Assembly (NCBI RefSeq): GCF_000092205.1
Contig: NC_014216.1
Span: forward strand, 1-64,000
Source of the DNA: Desulfurivibrio alkaliphilus AHT 2
GTDB lineage: Bacteria > Desulfobacterota > Desulfobulbia > Desulfobulbales > Desulfurivibrionaceae
DNA: 64,000 nt
Reading direction: 5' to 3'
How positions within the stretch are numbered: position 1 is the first letter of the stretch; each line of letters opens with the position of its first letter. Below the pieces are notes generated by a model. The model saw nothing but the letters and a program-made list of their open reading frames with translations, was not told the DNA's origin and searched no databases. Made by a program: the position numbers and the translations under genes. Positions 1-7,734 of the stretch are shown here, piece by piece.

Positions 1-498
1 TTTTCTTTGGCTCAAAGCTAGTCCATGGAAAATACAGCCAAATAAATGATCGGGGAAAATAGACATGTTTAAGGCCTGTTAGCCTTATGTTTATGCTAAC
101 CACACTGGAAAACGCTCTTTGTCGACTGTTGAAAACTGCTCACCGGCAATTTGAGAAATGGCGGCAAAGGGCTTTTGACAGTCCGCCGCGGGTTGAATAC
201 AACACCGCGAACACGGGCGAGGGCCTGCCGCGATATTGTCTCGCCGCACCGGCTTTATTCTATTTAAAACATTAGGTTTTATGTTACCCCCGTAACAGCC
301 GATCGCTGGCCGTTACCCCGGCGGTATCGTCGTATTGTTTGCCGTTGCTGGCAGCTTTGCCGCCGGTGGGCAGGATTTATCCAGTGTCCTGAGGGGGTGT
401 CACATTGAGGTGGTAGGTGGGTAGTCGGTTCTCGGGCGTGGCGGTGTTGAAAGCTTGGCGGTGCTGGTTGGCCTAGGTAAAGAAGATGGGGAAAGGGG
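1..498. other. Region upstream of dnaA without a convincing gene
   Basis: About 500 bases before dnaA hold no ORF with recognisable protein character; the 62-codon frame near 87-275 has no homology that I recognise and no ribosome binding site. The first 110 bases are AT-rich compared with the rest. A replication origin would be plausible next to dnaA, but I found no good DnaA box. The nearest is TTATCCAGT at about 377-385, two mismatches from TTATCCACA. A good sigma-70-type promoter lies in this stretch and is listed separately. Confidence 0.5.
175..203 (+). promoter_or_regulatory. Candidate sigma-70 promoter upstream of dnaA
   Basis: A perfect -35 hexamer TTGACA (175-180) is followed after exactly 17 bases by TACAAC (198-203), four of six matches to TATAAT. 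Transcription from here would give dnaA a leader of roughly 290 bases. Seen in sequence; function is inferred. Confidence 0.45.
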
Positions 499-1860
499 AT
501 GAGCATGATTTGGCCTGAAGTAAGAAAAATTTTGCAGCATCAACTTCCTGAAAGTGTTTTTAACCTCTGGATCGAGCCCTTGCGGTGCCTGGCGGAAGAT
601 GACCAGGTGTTGGAGTTGGCCGGTCCCGATCGCTTTTTTTGTTCCTGGGTGGCCGACCATTACCATGCTGCCATGCAGGAGGCTCTTCAACGGTTGGAAA
701 AGCCGGGGGTCGGAATCCGTTTCCGGGTTGATCCGGAACTGGTCTCCGACGATACGGCAGGAGCCGGCGCCGATGGGCGTGTAGGCAAAGAGCAGTTGCG
801 GCTGCCGCAGATGCCCAAAGGGCGGCCCCGCATTCGCACCCTCCATCCGCGGTACACCTTCGACGAATTCATGGTGGGGGAGTCCAACGCCCTGGCCTTT
901 ACCGCCTGTGAAGCCATAGCCGCCGGTGGCGCCGAGGCCGAGCCCTGTGTCTTCATCAACGCCGGCACCGGCCTGGGCAAGAGTCACCTGGCCCATGCCG
1001 TGGCCCATCATTTATATAATCATTCCCCCAGCACCAGGCTTTGCTGCCTGACCACCCAGCAACTCACCGCGGAACTGGTCCGCCACATCAGAAGCAACAC
1101 CATGGACCAGTTCAAGGAAAAGTTTCAACGCCAGTGTGATGTACTGCTGGTGGAGGATGTCCAGACCCTGTCGGGGAGGGGTAAAACCCAGGTGGAGTTG
1201 GCCGAGGCGGTGGACTGTTTGCTGGAAAACGGGCGCCGGGTGCTGTTTACCGGCGCGGTGGGCCCCCGGGAGATCCCAGACCTGGACGATGGGGTGCGCT
1301 CCCGCCTGGCCTCCGGGCTGGTCACCTCTATCAACCCGCCGGACATGCAGACCCGGCGTCTGATCATTCAGCGTAAAGCCGCCTACCACAAGCTGGCTTT
1401 AGACGAGGAGATGGTGGAGTTTCTGGCGGAGAAGGTCCGGGGTGATGTCCGCCGGTTGGAAAGCGCCATTGTTGGGCTTAAGGCCAAGGCCAATCTGCGC
1501 AAAAGCCAGCCCACCATGGCCATGGTCAAGGAGGTGGTGGCCACGGTGGTGGGCGGTGATGGCGGCGGCCTGTCCGCCGAGGCGATTCGTGATTTTGTCG
1601 CCGCCCAGTTCCAGGTCAGCGTCGGTGAGCTGCAGTCCAAATCGCGGAAAAAGGATGTGGCTTTTCCCCGCCAGGTTTCCATGTATCTGGCCCGCAAACT
1701 GACCGACGAGGCCCTGGCCGGGATCGGCAAGGCCTTCAATCGTGATCATTCCACCGTGGTGCATTCCATTCGGGTAATCACCGAGGCGGTGGCCCGCAAC
1801 GGCAGCGTGCGCGGGCAGGTGGAGCATCTCACCGAAAAGCTTAAACAGCGTCAGAAATAG
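499..1860 (+). CDS. dnaA: Chromosomal replication initiator DnaA
   Basis: 453-residue DnaA, the AAA+ protein that opens the replication origin. The N-terminal helicase-interaction domain is visible (WPEVRKILQHQLPESVFNLW), then a linker, then the AAA+ core with Walker A GTGLGKS (about residue 158) and Walker B LLVEDVQ. The C-terminal HTH domain has the DnaA signature around FNRDHSTVVHSI. AAAGGGG precedes the ATG. The AAA+ core is divergent: Walker B has VED where IDD is usual, the segment after it lacks the usual FF(H/N)TFN stretch, and the sensor-1 region reads FTGAVGPREIP instead of LTSDRxPKEI. The box VII arginine context (VRSRL) is kept. dnaN does not follow; a convergent hemG overlaps the last 10 bases. 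Confidence 0.93.
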   Translation: MSMIWPEVRKILQHQLPESVFNLWIEPLRCLAEDDQVLELAGPDRFFCSWVADHYHAAMQEALQRLEKPGVGIRFRVDPELVSDDTAGAGADGRVGKEQLRLPQMPKGRPRIRTLHPRYTFDEFMVGESNALAFTACEAIAAGGAEAEPCVFINAGTGLGKSHLAHAVAHHLYNHSPSTRLCCLTTQQLTAELVRHIRSNTMDQFKEKFQRQCDVLLVEDVQTLSGRGKTQVELAEAVDCLLENGRRVLFTGAVGPREIPDLDDGVRSRLASGLVTSINPPDMQTRRLIIQRKAAYHKLALDEEMVEFLAEKVRGDVRRLESAIVGLKAKANLRKSQPTMAMVKEVVATVVGGDGGGLSAEAIRDFVAAQFQVSVGELQSKSRKKDVAFPRQVSMYLARKLTDEALAGIGKAFNRDHSTVVHSIRVITEAVARNGSVRGQVEHLTEKLKQRQK

Positions 1861-3248
1861 ACCGGGCGCACGGCTGCCTGTTCCTCTTCCTGGCGGCCCC
1901 GGGTGATGAGCTCGGCGGCTTTTTGGGCGGCCTTCATCATGTCGTTCATCCCGATGCCGTCCCAGCCGAAGCCGGTCAACTGCAGGCTGGGGTGTCTGGT
2001 GGCCAGCTTTTCCCGCCAGGCCAGCAGGCGGGGATGATCCTGCTCCAGTTGCGGAATGCCGCCGGCTCCCCGCAGCACCCGGGCGAAGGCCGGCGGGGCC
2101 TTTAAGGGCAGCAGTTGACGCAGATCCTGATAGATGTTGGCGATCATCGCGGCATCGTCCAGTTCCAGTCGTTCCGGGTGGCGCCGGCCGCCCACCAGGG
2201 CTTCCAGCAGTACATGACCGGCGGGGGCCCGTTCCGGGAACATGTGTGAGGAGAACAGGGCCCCCAGGGTGAAGCGGTTTTCCCGCTCCGGGGCCAGGTA
2301 GCCGAAGCCGGCCGGAATTGTCGCCTCATCCCGGCTGAAGCCCAGGGCCACGGTAACGATGCGGGCCTCGGGCACACTGCCGACCGGTGGCTTGAAGTCC
2401 GCCAGCAGTTCCAGCGCCTGGTTCACCGGCAGGGCCAGCACCAGGCGCTTTGCCTGGTAGGGGCCGCTATTGGTCGTAATCTCCCAGCCGCCCTCGGTGA
2501 GCGGGCGAATTTTTTCCACTCTACACTGGTAAACAATCTCTTTTTGCTGGCTCAGGCGAGTAATCAGCTGTTCCATGCCTTGGGGAAAGCTGGTCATGGC
2601 CGGCAATCCGGCGGGGCCGGACTTGGCGCCGGTGGTCGCCGGCGGTTTGCTGCGGCGCTGCCGCCTTTCCCGCCAGAGGCCGCGAAGCAGTGAACCATGT
2701 TCTTTCTCCAGCCGCCGAACGCCGGGCATCACTGCGTCGATGCTCAAGCGCTGGTAGTCACCGGCAAAGGTGCCGGTAACCGCCGCGTCCACCAGCGGCA
2801 GCACTTCCCGGCCGAAGCGGTGTTCAGCCCATTGGCCGATGCTGGCGCCATCGGCCAGGGTTTTTTTGAAGGGTTCCAGCGCCAGCCGCAGCTTACCGGC
2901 TAAAGAGAGCAGAGGGGTGGTCAGCAGGGCTTGCGGGCTCTGGGGCAGGGCCACCAGCCGCCCGTGATGGCAGACATAGCGAACATTCTGCCCCAGCGGC
3001 GCCTTGAGCGCCTCCTGCTCCAGGCCGGTTTCCTGCAGCAACTGTCGGCTGGCCGGGTTATTGTCGAGAAAACCGTGCGGGCCCCATTCCGCCCGGTAAC
3101 CTTCGTCATTGAAGGAACGGATGGCCCCGCCTGCTCGTCCGTCGGCCTCCAGGAGCAGGGCGGGAGTGCCGGCGGCAGCCAGAAAGTGGGCCGTGGCCAG
3201 GCCGGAAAGGCCGGCCCCGACGATAATCACTGCGTGCTGTTGGTCCAT
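1851..3248 (-). CDS. hemG: Protoporphyrinogen oxidase, HemG/HemY flavoprotein type
   Basis: 465-residue FAD-dependent amine-oxidase-fold protein that would oxidise protoporphyrinogen IX (or coproporphyrinogen III) in haem synthesis. The N-terminus has the dinucleotide-binding motif VGAGLSGLATAHFL followed by an acidic residue and GGAIRSF, then WGPHGFLDN, typical of PPOX. The C-terminus has LTGFGWDGIGMNDMMKAA, matching the conserved FAD-contact region. Length fits the family. It is convergent with dnaA and overlaps it by 10 bases. No other haem genes are nearby. The enzyme class classically uses oxygen, so in an anaerobe the electron acceptor is open. Whether it is a PPOX or a coproporphyrinogen oxidase (HemY of Gram-positives) cannot be settled by eye. 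Confidence 0.88.
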   Translation of the reverse strand: MDQQHAVIIVGAGLSGLATAHFLAAAGTPALLLEADGRAGGAIRSFNDEGYRAEWGPHGFLDNNPASRQLLQETGLEQEALKAPLGQNVRYVCHHGRLVALPQSPQALLTTPLLSLAGKLRLALEPFKKTLADGASIGQWAEHRFGREVLPLVDAAVTGTFAGDYQRLSIDAVMPGVRRLEKEHGSLLRGLWRERRQRRSKPPATTGAKSGPAGLPAMTSFPQGMEQLITRLSQQKEIVYQCRVEKIRPLTEGGWEITTNSGPYQAKRLVLALPVNQALELLADFKPPVGSVPEARIVTVALGFSRDEATIPAGFGYLAPERENRFTLGALFSSHMFPERAPAGHVLLEALVGGRRHPERLELDDAAMIANIYQDLRQLLPLKAPPAFARVLRGAGGIPQLEQDHPRLLAWREKLATRHPSLQLTGFGWDGIGMNDMMKAAQKAAELITRGRQEEEQAAVRPVYF

Positions 3249-3332
3249 GGTCGCTCGCTGGTTAATGGTTATCGGGTTACGGTTTTACTTGTTTTTCTCT
3301 TTTATTTGGCCTAATTATGATGACTTTGCAAG

Positions 3333-3353
3333 AAGTCCATGGGCGGACTTTTT
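3333..3353. terminator. Small hairpin with T-run between hemG and the flavodoxin-like gene
   Basis: AAGTCC-atgggc-GGACTT followed by TTT, a perfect 6-bp stem. It lies between divergently oriented genes, so a terminator for either neighbour is not obvious. It could be a fragment of a dispersed palindrome; a similar CTTTTTGCGA tail recurs near 15988-15997. Confidence 0.25.
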
Positions 3354-3536
3354 GCGATTCCACCAGTTATGCAGTTATGGTTAAACTTTGCCAGTAATCT
3401 CCAGCCGTGTTGGCCGCTGAGGCTGAAACCACAAGGTGCCGGACCCCAAGTTACCAGACTTTATCGTCCTCCGCCTGCTGAATCGGTGGCCATGGCGGTG
3501 TCGGCCAGGTAACGGCTGGTTTTTTGGGAGATCTCC

Positions 3537-4214
3537 ATGCCCTCTGCTCCGGTCAGGGTTCTTGTGCTCTTTTATTCCTACAGCGGTCAGAGTTCGGTGT
3601 TGATCCGGCGGTTGGTTGCCGGGCTGAGCGACGAAGGCGTAGAGGTGTGCCAGGAGCGCCTCCAGCCACGGCAACTCTTGCGTTTTCCTTTGGGCTCGGT
3701 GGTTAAAACCATCTGGCTGATGATCATTACCTTTTTTCGGACCCGTTTCGCCATTCAGCCCCTGGCGGTCAGCGATGACGACCCCTTCGACCTGGTGGTG
3801 CTGGCAGGACCTACCTGGTCCTGGAGTCCCAGCGGCCCGGTGTTGACCCTGCTGGACCAGCATCCGGGGCTGTTCCGGCAGCGGCCGGTGCTGGCGGTAA
3901 TCTCCTGCCGCGGCTACTGGCGCGCTCACTGGCGCTATTTGCGCAAACGCCTGACCGGCCTGGGTGCCGATCCCTTCGGACCCCTGGTTTTCAGCCATCC
4001 CCAGCGGGAGCCATGGCGCACCATTGGGGTTTTCCTGAAGGTGGCGGGTATGGCTCCGGAGCGCTCCTCATCGCTGTTCAGCCGTTTATACCCCCGGTTT
4101 GGCCACACTCGGCAGCAGTGCGACGAAGCCTACGCCCTGGGGCGGCAACTGGCCACCCGCCTGAAAAGTGGGGTGGGCGCGGAAAAAGTGCGCGACTTTA
4201 AATGCCTCCCCTGA
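3537..4214 (+). CDS. Flavodoxin-like protein
   Basis: 225 residues. The N-terminus VRVLVLFYSYSGQSSVLIRRL is a flavodoxin/WrbA-type phosphate-binding loop (YSYSGQS), and residues about 80-95 carry DLVVLAGPTWSWSPSGPV, matching the second FMN-contact loop of flavodoxin-fold proteins. This suggests an FMN-binding electron carrier or quinone/flavin reductase; no redox partner is adjacent. A GGGAG ribosome binding site precedes the ATG. The C-terminal part (VFLKVAGMAPERSSSLFSRLYPRFG) is not typical of short-chain flavodoxin. It ends 24 bases before the convergent corrinoid adenosyltransferase gene. Confidence 0.7.
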   Translation: MPSAPVRVLVLFYSYSGQSSVLIRRLVAGLSDEGVEVCQERLQPRQLLRFPLGSVVKTIWLMIITFFRTRFAIQPLAVSDDDPFDLVVLAGPTWSWSPSGPVLTLLDQHPGLFRQRPVLAVISCRGYWRAHWRYLRKRLTGLGADPFGPLVFSHPQREPWRTIGVFLKVAGMAPERSSSLFSRLYPRFGHTRQQCDEAYALGRQLATRLKSGVGAEKVRDFKCLP

Positions 4215-4238
4215 ACTACTAAAACGTCAACGTTCAGC

Positions 4239-4766
4239 CTACCACTCAATCCCCTTCTGGGCCTTGATCCCTTTTTGGAAAGGATGCCGGATCTCCTGCA
4301 TTTCCGTCACCAGATCGGCAGCTGTCAGCAATTCCGCCCCTGGGTCGCGGCCGGTGACCAGCAGGTGCATGGTTGCCGGCCGCTGCTGAAAAATCGGCAG
4401 CACTTCGCCGGCCTTAAGAATGCCGAAATGGATCAGATAGCTGAACTCATCCAGGATCAGCAGGTCGCAGCTGTCGGCCTCGAGCTTTCGGCAGGCCAGT
4501 TGCCAGCCGGCCAGGGCGCTTTCCCGGAACCGGGTCATCTCCCTGTCCCGCCAACTGAAGCCCGAGCCGACCTGGTGAATTTCCACCAAACCGGTGGTGG
4601 CCGCGAGCTTTTCGAGAGCGTGCAGTTCGCCGCAGGCCCGGCTTTTCACAAACTGGATAAGGCAAACCCGCAGCCCCTGGCCGACGGCCCGCAGCGCCTG
4701 GCCGAAAGCGGCGCAGGTTTTCCCTTTACCGTGGCCGGTATAGATGATGAACAGTCCGGTGGTCAT
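4239..4766 (-). CDS. cobO: Cob(I)yrinic acid a,c-diamide adenosyltransferase (CobO/BtuR type)
   Basis: 175 residues from the chosen start. It transfers the adenosyl group of ATP to the cobalt of corrinoids. The P-loop GHGKGKT lies at residues about 11-17, followed by CLIQFVKS and the LILDEFSYLIHFG region, all characteristic of the BtuR/CobO family. An upstream in-frame start would add 46 residues of proline- and arginine-rich sequence with no family counterpart. The ATG at 4766 forms an ATGA overlap with the stop codon of the M48 protease gene, so this start is preferred. It is the last gene of a three-gene minus-strand cluster with the protease and the J-domain protein. The functional link to those partners is not obvious. 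Confidence 0.88.
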   Translation of the reverse strand: MTTGLFIIYTGHGKGKTCAAFGQALRAVGQGLRVCLIQFVKSRACGELHALEKLAATTGLVEIHQVGSGFSWRDREMTRFRESALAGWQLACRKLEADSCDLLILDEFSYLIHFGILKAGEVLPIFQQRPATMHLLVTGRDPGAELLTAADLVTEMQEIRHPFQKGIKAQKGIEW

Positions 4767-6586
4767 GGTTTTGGTTCCGGTGGTTGAGGTGGGGCCTGGC
4801 GGCGAAATTTTTCCAGTTGCTGCCGGTAATAACGGCCGTTGTCGGAGGCGGCCAGGGCGGCTTTGGCGGCGGCCACCGCCTTGTCCCGCTCGCCGTTGCG
4901 CCACCAGGCCATGGCCAGGGTGTCGAGAATATGGGCCTGGGGGGCCAGGGCTGCCGCTTGCAAAGCCAGCTCCAGGGCCCGGGGGTAGTCGTGGACGGCA
5001 GTATCTTCGGCGGTGAGCAGCAGCCAGGCCAGATTGTTCAACACATCCGGATGTTCAGGGGCCAACCCCAGGGCCTCTTCATAAGCGCCGATGGCGGCCC
5101 GGTATTCTCCCTGAAAATAACGCAAATCCCCCAAGTGCTGCCGCCAAACGGGGTTTTCCGGCTCCCGGCGGATCTCCTCTTTGATGATGATTTCGGCCAG
5201 TCGCAGGCGCGCCTGTTCTTCCGCCTGCTCGCCGGGCAGTTGCCAGAAGGCGAGCAGCAGGCCGAGCAGCAGCAGCAAAAACAGACCCATGGCCCGGCCC
5301 ACTTTGCGGTGGTGCTGTTTGATCAGCCGGGGGTTATCATCGCAGGCGGCCAGAAAGTCTATCCGCTGGCCCAGGCTGAAGTGGTGCCAGCTGGGCAAAT
5401 CACGGATGCGGCCGTCGGGGCCGGCGATCTTTTCAAAGACCCGGATCAGCGGGGCGGCGTGGCCCATTGCACTCAGGGCGTAAAGATCGGCCTGGCGCTC
5501 GAAATTGCGCATGAAAAAACCAAAGATAAAGCGAAAGTAAACAATGACCAGGGTCAGCAGGGTAACGGTGCCCAGCAGGCTGATAATGGCCCCTGCGGTC
5601 TGGCCGCTGACGGCCATGAGGCCGCCCAGCAGTTCGGAGTTCAGCAAAACGGCCAGCATGGGCAGGGAGGCCAGGTGGGCCAGCAGGGCAAAACCCAAAA
5701 AGAACAGGAGGTAAAGGGGGAGATGCCGGTGCCTGACATGGCCGATCTCATGGGCTACCACCGCTTCCAGTTCCTCCTGGTTTACGGTCTGCAGCAGGCC
5801 GGGGGTGATCAGCAGATAGCGAAAATGGCGGCTCAATCCCATTACCCCGGCGGTGAGCAATCTTCCTTCAAACAGAGGCCAGAGCATGATCTCCCGGAAA
5901 CCGACCCGGTGGTGGCGGCAGAACTCCTCCAGTCGCCGGCGCAACGGACCGTCGGGCAGGGGTTGGCAGCCCCAGAGGCGGGTGGCCAGCCAGGGGAAAA
6001 CCAGCAGCAACAGAAGAAAAAAAGTCAGGATCAGCAGGGGCTCTCCCCAGGCCGAGGTCAGCAGCCGTTTAACCGGTTCCAGAGGGGTCAGGCGCAGCAG
6101 GTCGGCGACAAAAGTGATCAGCAGCCAGGGCAGCAGGATCACCAGGTTGAGCTTGAGGTTGGAGAGCAGAAAGGCCTGGCCCGAGTGGTTGCCTCCGAAG
6201 ATCAGGTTGTAGGCCGGCCGGCTGCGGTTCCAGACCAGCACCAGGTAGCAGAGAAACAGGGCCACCCCGGCATAGGGCACCAGGGTGGGCAGGAGGGTTG
6301 AACCGGGCAAGGAGGCAAAGTAGAATTTGATGTCCAGCAGGTAGACGTCGAGGGCAAAGTTGAAAACCGCCAGAATGGAAAGGCGTTTTTCCAGGCTGAA
6401 GTAGGCGGAGGCCTGGAAGGGGCCGGGGCGGCGAAAATAATAGTGGCAAAGGGCGGCAAACAGCAACGTTTTGCCGGCCAGCAACAGGAAGGTAACCGGC
6501 CCGGAGAAGGCCGGTTCATCGGGAATACCCCGGGTGGCCAGGATAATAATCACCACCAGGAGGTAAATAAGGTTATTGTAAGGCAA
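4763..6586 (-). CDS. Membrane-bound M48 family zinc metalloprotease with C-terminal TPR repeats
   Basis: 607 residues. Several hydrophobic segments occupy the N-terminal 200 residues. The zinc motif HEIGH lies at about residues 276-280, and the third-ligand region NFERQADLYA follows about 80 residues later, between more membrane segments (FRFIFGFFMRNFERQAD). This is the Ste24/HtpX layout. The last 150 residues contain tetratricopeptide-like repeats (GEYRAAIGAYEEALGLAPEH and HDYPRALELALQAAALAP), giving a probable soluble docking platform. Likely role is membrane protein quality control. The start is 10 bases from the upstream J-domain gene and the stop overlaps the corrinoid adenosyltransferase start, so the three genes form one transcription unit. 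Confidence 0.85.
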   Translation of the reverse strand: MPYNNLIYLLVVIIILATRGIPDEPAFSGPVTFLLLAGKTLLFAALCHYYFRRPGPFQASAYFSLEKRLSILAVFNFALDVYLLDIKFYFASLPGSTLLPTLVPYAGVALFLCYLVLVWNRSRPAYNLIFGGNHSGQAFLLSNLKLNLVILLPWLLITFVADLLRLTPLEPVKRLLTSAWGEPLLILTFFLLLLLVFPWLATRLWGCQPLPDGPLRRRLEEFCRHHRVGFREIMLWPLFEGRLLTAGVMGLSRHFRYLLITPGLLQTVNQEELEAVVAHEIGHVRHRHLPLYLLFFLGFALLAHLASLPMLAVLLNSELLGGLMAVSGQTAGAIISLLGTVTLLTLVIVYFRFIFGFFMRNFERQADLYALSAMGHAAPLIRVFEKIAGPDGRIRDLPSWHHFSLGQRIDFLAACDDNPRLIKQHHRKVGRAMGLFLLLLLGLLLAFWQLPGEQAEEQARLRLAEIIIKEEIRREPENPVWRQHLGDLRYFQGEYRAAIGAYEEALGLAPEHPDVLNNLAWLLLTAEDTAVHDYPRALELALQAAALAPQAHILDTLAMAWWRNGERDKAVAAAKAALAASDNGRYYRQQLEKFRRQAPPQPPEPKP

Positions 6587-6596
6587 GGATAAACCC

Positions 6597-7475
6597 TTAG
6601 AGGAAGCTGCGTTGGCCGGTGAATTCCCGGAACAGGCGGTTGTTGTGGCGGTGGTATGCCGCCAGCAGGCGGGCCAGTTTTTCGCGGGTCAGGATATTTT
6701 CGGCCACGAAATATTCCCCGAACTTGCGCTGCAGTCTTTTCTGGGCCTGGATCAGCAGGCGCAATTGGGGATCGGTGAGCAGCCCCAGGGCATGGGCGGT
6801 TTCGCCAAAGCGCTGGTTGGCCTGGCGGGTGTTTAGCACCATGGCGATTTCCCGGTCGTTAAGCAGGCCGTAGCGGCGGCTGATTTCACCGATCCGTGGC
6901 CGCTGGCTGCGCTGCCAGGCCAAAGCCTGGACGATGTTGCGCCAGGAAGCCACCCCCGAGTAGTATAAAAAATGGCCCAGCAGTAAACGGCGATTGGGCA
7001 GGGGCCCGCGGTAGAGCGCATCGATGTCCCAGAAAGGGTGGATGGTGCCGGAGCGCTGCCCCTGTTTGTTGCTGCTGCCGGCCTGGCTCCTGGCACCGGC
7101 CTGGTTGCTGCCGGAATGCCGGTTGCGGCCGGGGGTGGTCCGAGGGCGGCAGCTGTTGCCGGCCGGGCGTTGCCGTTGGCCGGCCGGTTCCTTGCCCGGG
7201 ATGATGATCCCCTTTTCCCGGGCTTCCAGGTACTGCCGCAAAGACTCGTAAGCCTGCTGGACATCGTGAAAATGCAGGCCGTCCTGGTGCTCCGGAGGCA
7301 GGTGGCCGGTGGCGGCAAAACGATCGGGATGGGTTTCCAGAGCCCTTTTGCGGTAGGCGCATTTTACCCCGGACAACTGGAGGTACTCCAGAAAATCCCG
7401 GGAAATATCGAGTTCCGGACCGAAAATAACTTCGCAGGCTCGATACAGATCTTTTTCCGCCAGCATTAAAGTCAT
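6597..7475 (-). CDS. J-domain protein
   Basis: 292 residues. The N-terminal 85 residues form a J-domain: the HPD signature is at residues 49-51 (LETHPDRF), preceded by a basic helix (CAYRKRAL) and followed by VQQAYESLRQYLE. Such domains stimulate the ATPase of DnaK. The middle is a low-complexity Gln/Arg/Ser/Gly linker (about residues 95-140). The C-terminal half (HPFWDIDALYRGPLPNRRLL) is an uncharacterised helical domain found with J-domains in related bacteria; ISRRYGLL and LARLLAAYHRHN are typical pieces. It is first in the minus-strand cluster, immediately upstream of the M48 membrane protease, which fits a shared quality-control role. The start could be M1 or M4. Confidence 0.8.
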   Translation of the reverse strand: MTLMLAEKDLYRACEVIFGPELDISRDFLEYLQLSGVKCAYRKRALETHPDRFAATGHLPPEHQDGLHFHDVQQAYESLRQYLEAREKGIIIPGKEPAGQRQRPAGNSCRPRTTPGRNRHSGSNQAGARSQAGSSNKQGQRSGTIHPFWDIDALYRGPLPNRRLLLGHFLYYSGVASWRNIVQALAWQRSQRPRIGEISRRYGLLNDREIAMVLNTRQANQRFGETAHALGLLTDPQLRLLIQAQKRLQRKFGEYFVAENILTREKLARLLAAYHRHNNRLFREFTGQRSFL

Positions 7476-7542
7476 GCCTGACTCCAGCAGGTTGGGGCCG
7501 AGTTGCTGCTTGTTCAGGTTTAGTCGGCTCTTGACTTAAGTG

Positions 7543-7567
7543 CTTGTCAAATGCGAAAACTGACAAG
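7543..7567. promoter_or_regulatory. Inverted repeat between the J-domain gene and pgi
   Basis: CTTGTCA and TGACAAG form a perfect 7-bp inverted repeat with an 11-base spacer, in the divergent 260-bp gap between the J-domain gene and pgi. It is operator-like in size; nothing else supports a regulator. Confidence 0.25.
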
Positions 7568-7734
7568 AGCAACCATTTGTGATTAATTGACTTTTTAGCA
7601 AAAAAGCCACGCCGGGGCAAGGAGAAAGGGCTCAAAGCCGGTTCTGCCGGTTTTAGTCCGGGCCTAAACGGTACCAACTTCCCGGTCTAACGGGCCAGCG
7701 GCGGCTGTTACAATGGACAGAGCAAGGAGAAAAA

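Noticed and set aside
87-275. 62-codon frame upstream of dnaA
   Set aside because: No ribosome binding site, no similarity, and a good promoter sequence runs through it.
1-498. Replication origin next to dnaA
   Set aside because: No DnaA box within one mismatch of TTATCCACA and no cluster of repeats; only a single two-mismatch site at about 377.
4784-6301. 505-codon frame on the plus strand opposite the M48 protease
   Set aside because: Glutamine/glycine-rich translation without domain character; the minus strand encodes a clear HEIGH protease.
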